Positions 63,902 to 64,000 of a stretch of DNA of 64,000 nt are shown piece by piece. The notes below the pieces were generated by a model that worked only from the letters and a program-made list of their open reading frames with translations, made no database searches and was not told where the DNA came from. The translations under genes were made by a program, and so were the position numbers. Position 1 is the stretch's first letter. Each line of letters starts with the position of its first letter. Source of the stretch: Pyropia haitanensis (lineage: Eukaryota > Rhodophyta > Bangiophyceae > Bangiales > Bangiaceae); contig SDUX01000004.1 in NCBI GenBank assembly GCA_008729055.1, positions 2,668,172 through 2,732,171 of the forward strand, in the 5' to 3' direction.

Positions 63902-64000
63902 TCACCGGCTCAGCCGGTACACCAGGTACGCGCCGCCAACCGCCACCGACGCGCCGGCCAGGGCCACCAGCGCGAGGCCCGCGACGGCGGCCGCCACCAC
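63902..64000 (-). CDS. 3' end of a gene with a C-terminal membrane helix (truncated by window)
   Basis: Reading minus from the window edge gives 32 codons to TGA (63904-63902): a continuous hydrophobic helix (VVAAAVAGLALVALAGASVA, then VGGAYLV) followed by YRLSR and stop. This is a tail-anchor or last transmembrane segment. Nothing else of the protein lies in the window, so its identity is unknown. It converges with the GST-CP12 gene. Confidence 0.5.
   Translation of the reverse strand: MVAAAVAGLALVALAGASVAVGGAYLVYRLSR

Overview
This window looks like nuclear DNA of a very GC-rich alga. Four things suggest it. Nearly all third codon positions are G or C. Genes show almost no introns. Poly-G/poly-C and GGC/CCG low-complexity DNA is dense. 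The gene set is eukaryotic (EFL1, R-SNARE, SRPK-like kinase, Spp2/GPKOW, bZIP, B-box protein) and includes one protein with a plastid-type leader and a CP12-like tail. A bangiophyte red alga of the Porphyra/Pyropia kind fits best, but I cannot prove the species from sequence alone. Stop codons are so rare here that long open frames occur on both strands. I therefore called genes only where domain motifs, real ATG starts and non-repetitive protein sequence agree.

Layout. 0-6.6 kb: simple repeats, then a large, probably nuclear, disordered protein. 6.4-8.7 kb: a two-pass membrane protein with DEG/ENaC-channel hallmarks. 9.7 kb: a possible orphan exon. 10.1-11.3 kb: a lower-GC ORF split by one in-frame stop. 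13.0-16.3 kb: a double B-box protein (minus). 16.3-22.1 kb: a long spacer with evening-element-like and G-box motifs and C-rich filler. 22.1-26.8 kb: a Kelch/cytochrome b561 fusion. 27.8-30.1 kb: bZIP (minus). 31.7-35.9 kb: EFL1 (minus). 37.0-39.4 kb: an endonuclease/exonuclease/phosphatase protein. 40.2-40.9 kb: a probable acylated small protein (minus). 42.7-43.5 kb: longin R-SNARE. 44.5-45.6 kb: Spp2/GPKOW-like splicing factor (minus). 45.6-52.8 kb: gene-poor, including a lower-GC island with possible transposon debris. 52.8-54.1 kb: an LPMO-like secreted protein with an Ig-like C-terminal domain. 54.6-56.6 kb: SRPK-like kinase (minus). 57.9-60.1 kb: GMC oxidoreductase. 60.7-61.4 kb: IMPACT/UPF0029 protein (minus). 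62.3-63.5 kb: tandem GST-N/glutaredoxin-fold protein ending in a CP12-like tail. 63.9 kb to the edge: the 3' end of a tail-anchored-type membrane protein (minus).

The genes do not form one pathway. Themes are RNA and ribosome biogenesis (EFL1, Spp2-like, SRPK-like, EEP), membrane, redox and cell-surface functions (b561 fusion, LPMO-like, GMC, GST-CP12, channel-like) and transcription (B-box, bZIP). Two window-wide patterns stand out. Gene orientation alternates strictly from EFL1 to the right edge. Transcription units tend to have a C-run just before the ATG and a G-run after the stop, read on the coding strand. Many genes can be read only by changing frame at G/C homopolymers, which are either assembly errors or genuine hypermutable sites. 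Every coordinate of such a gene is provisional.
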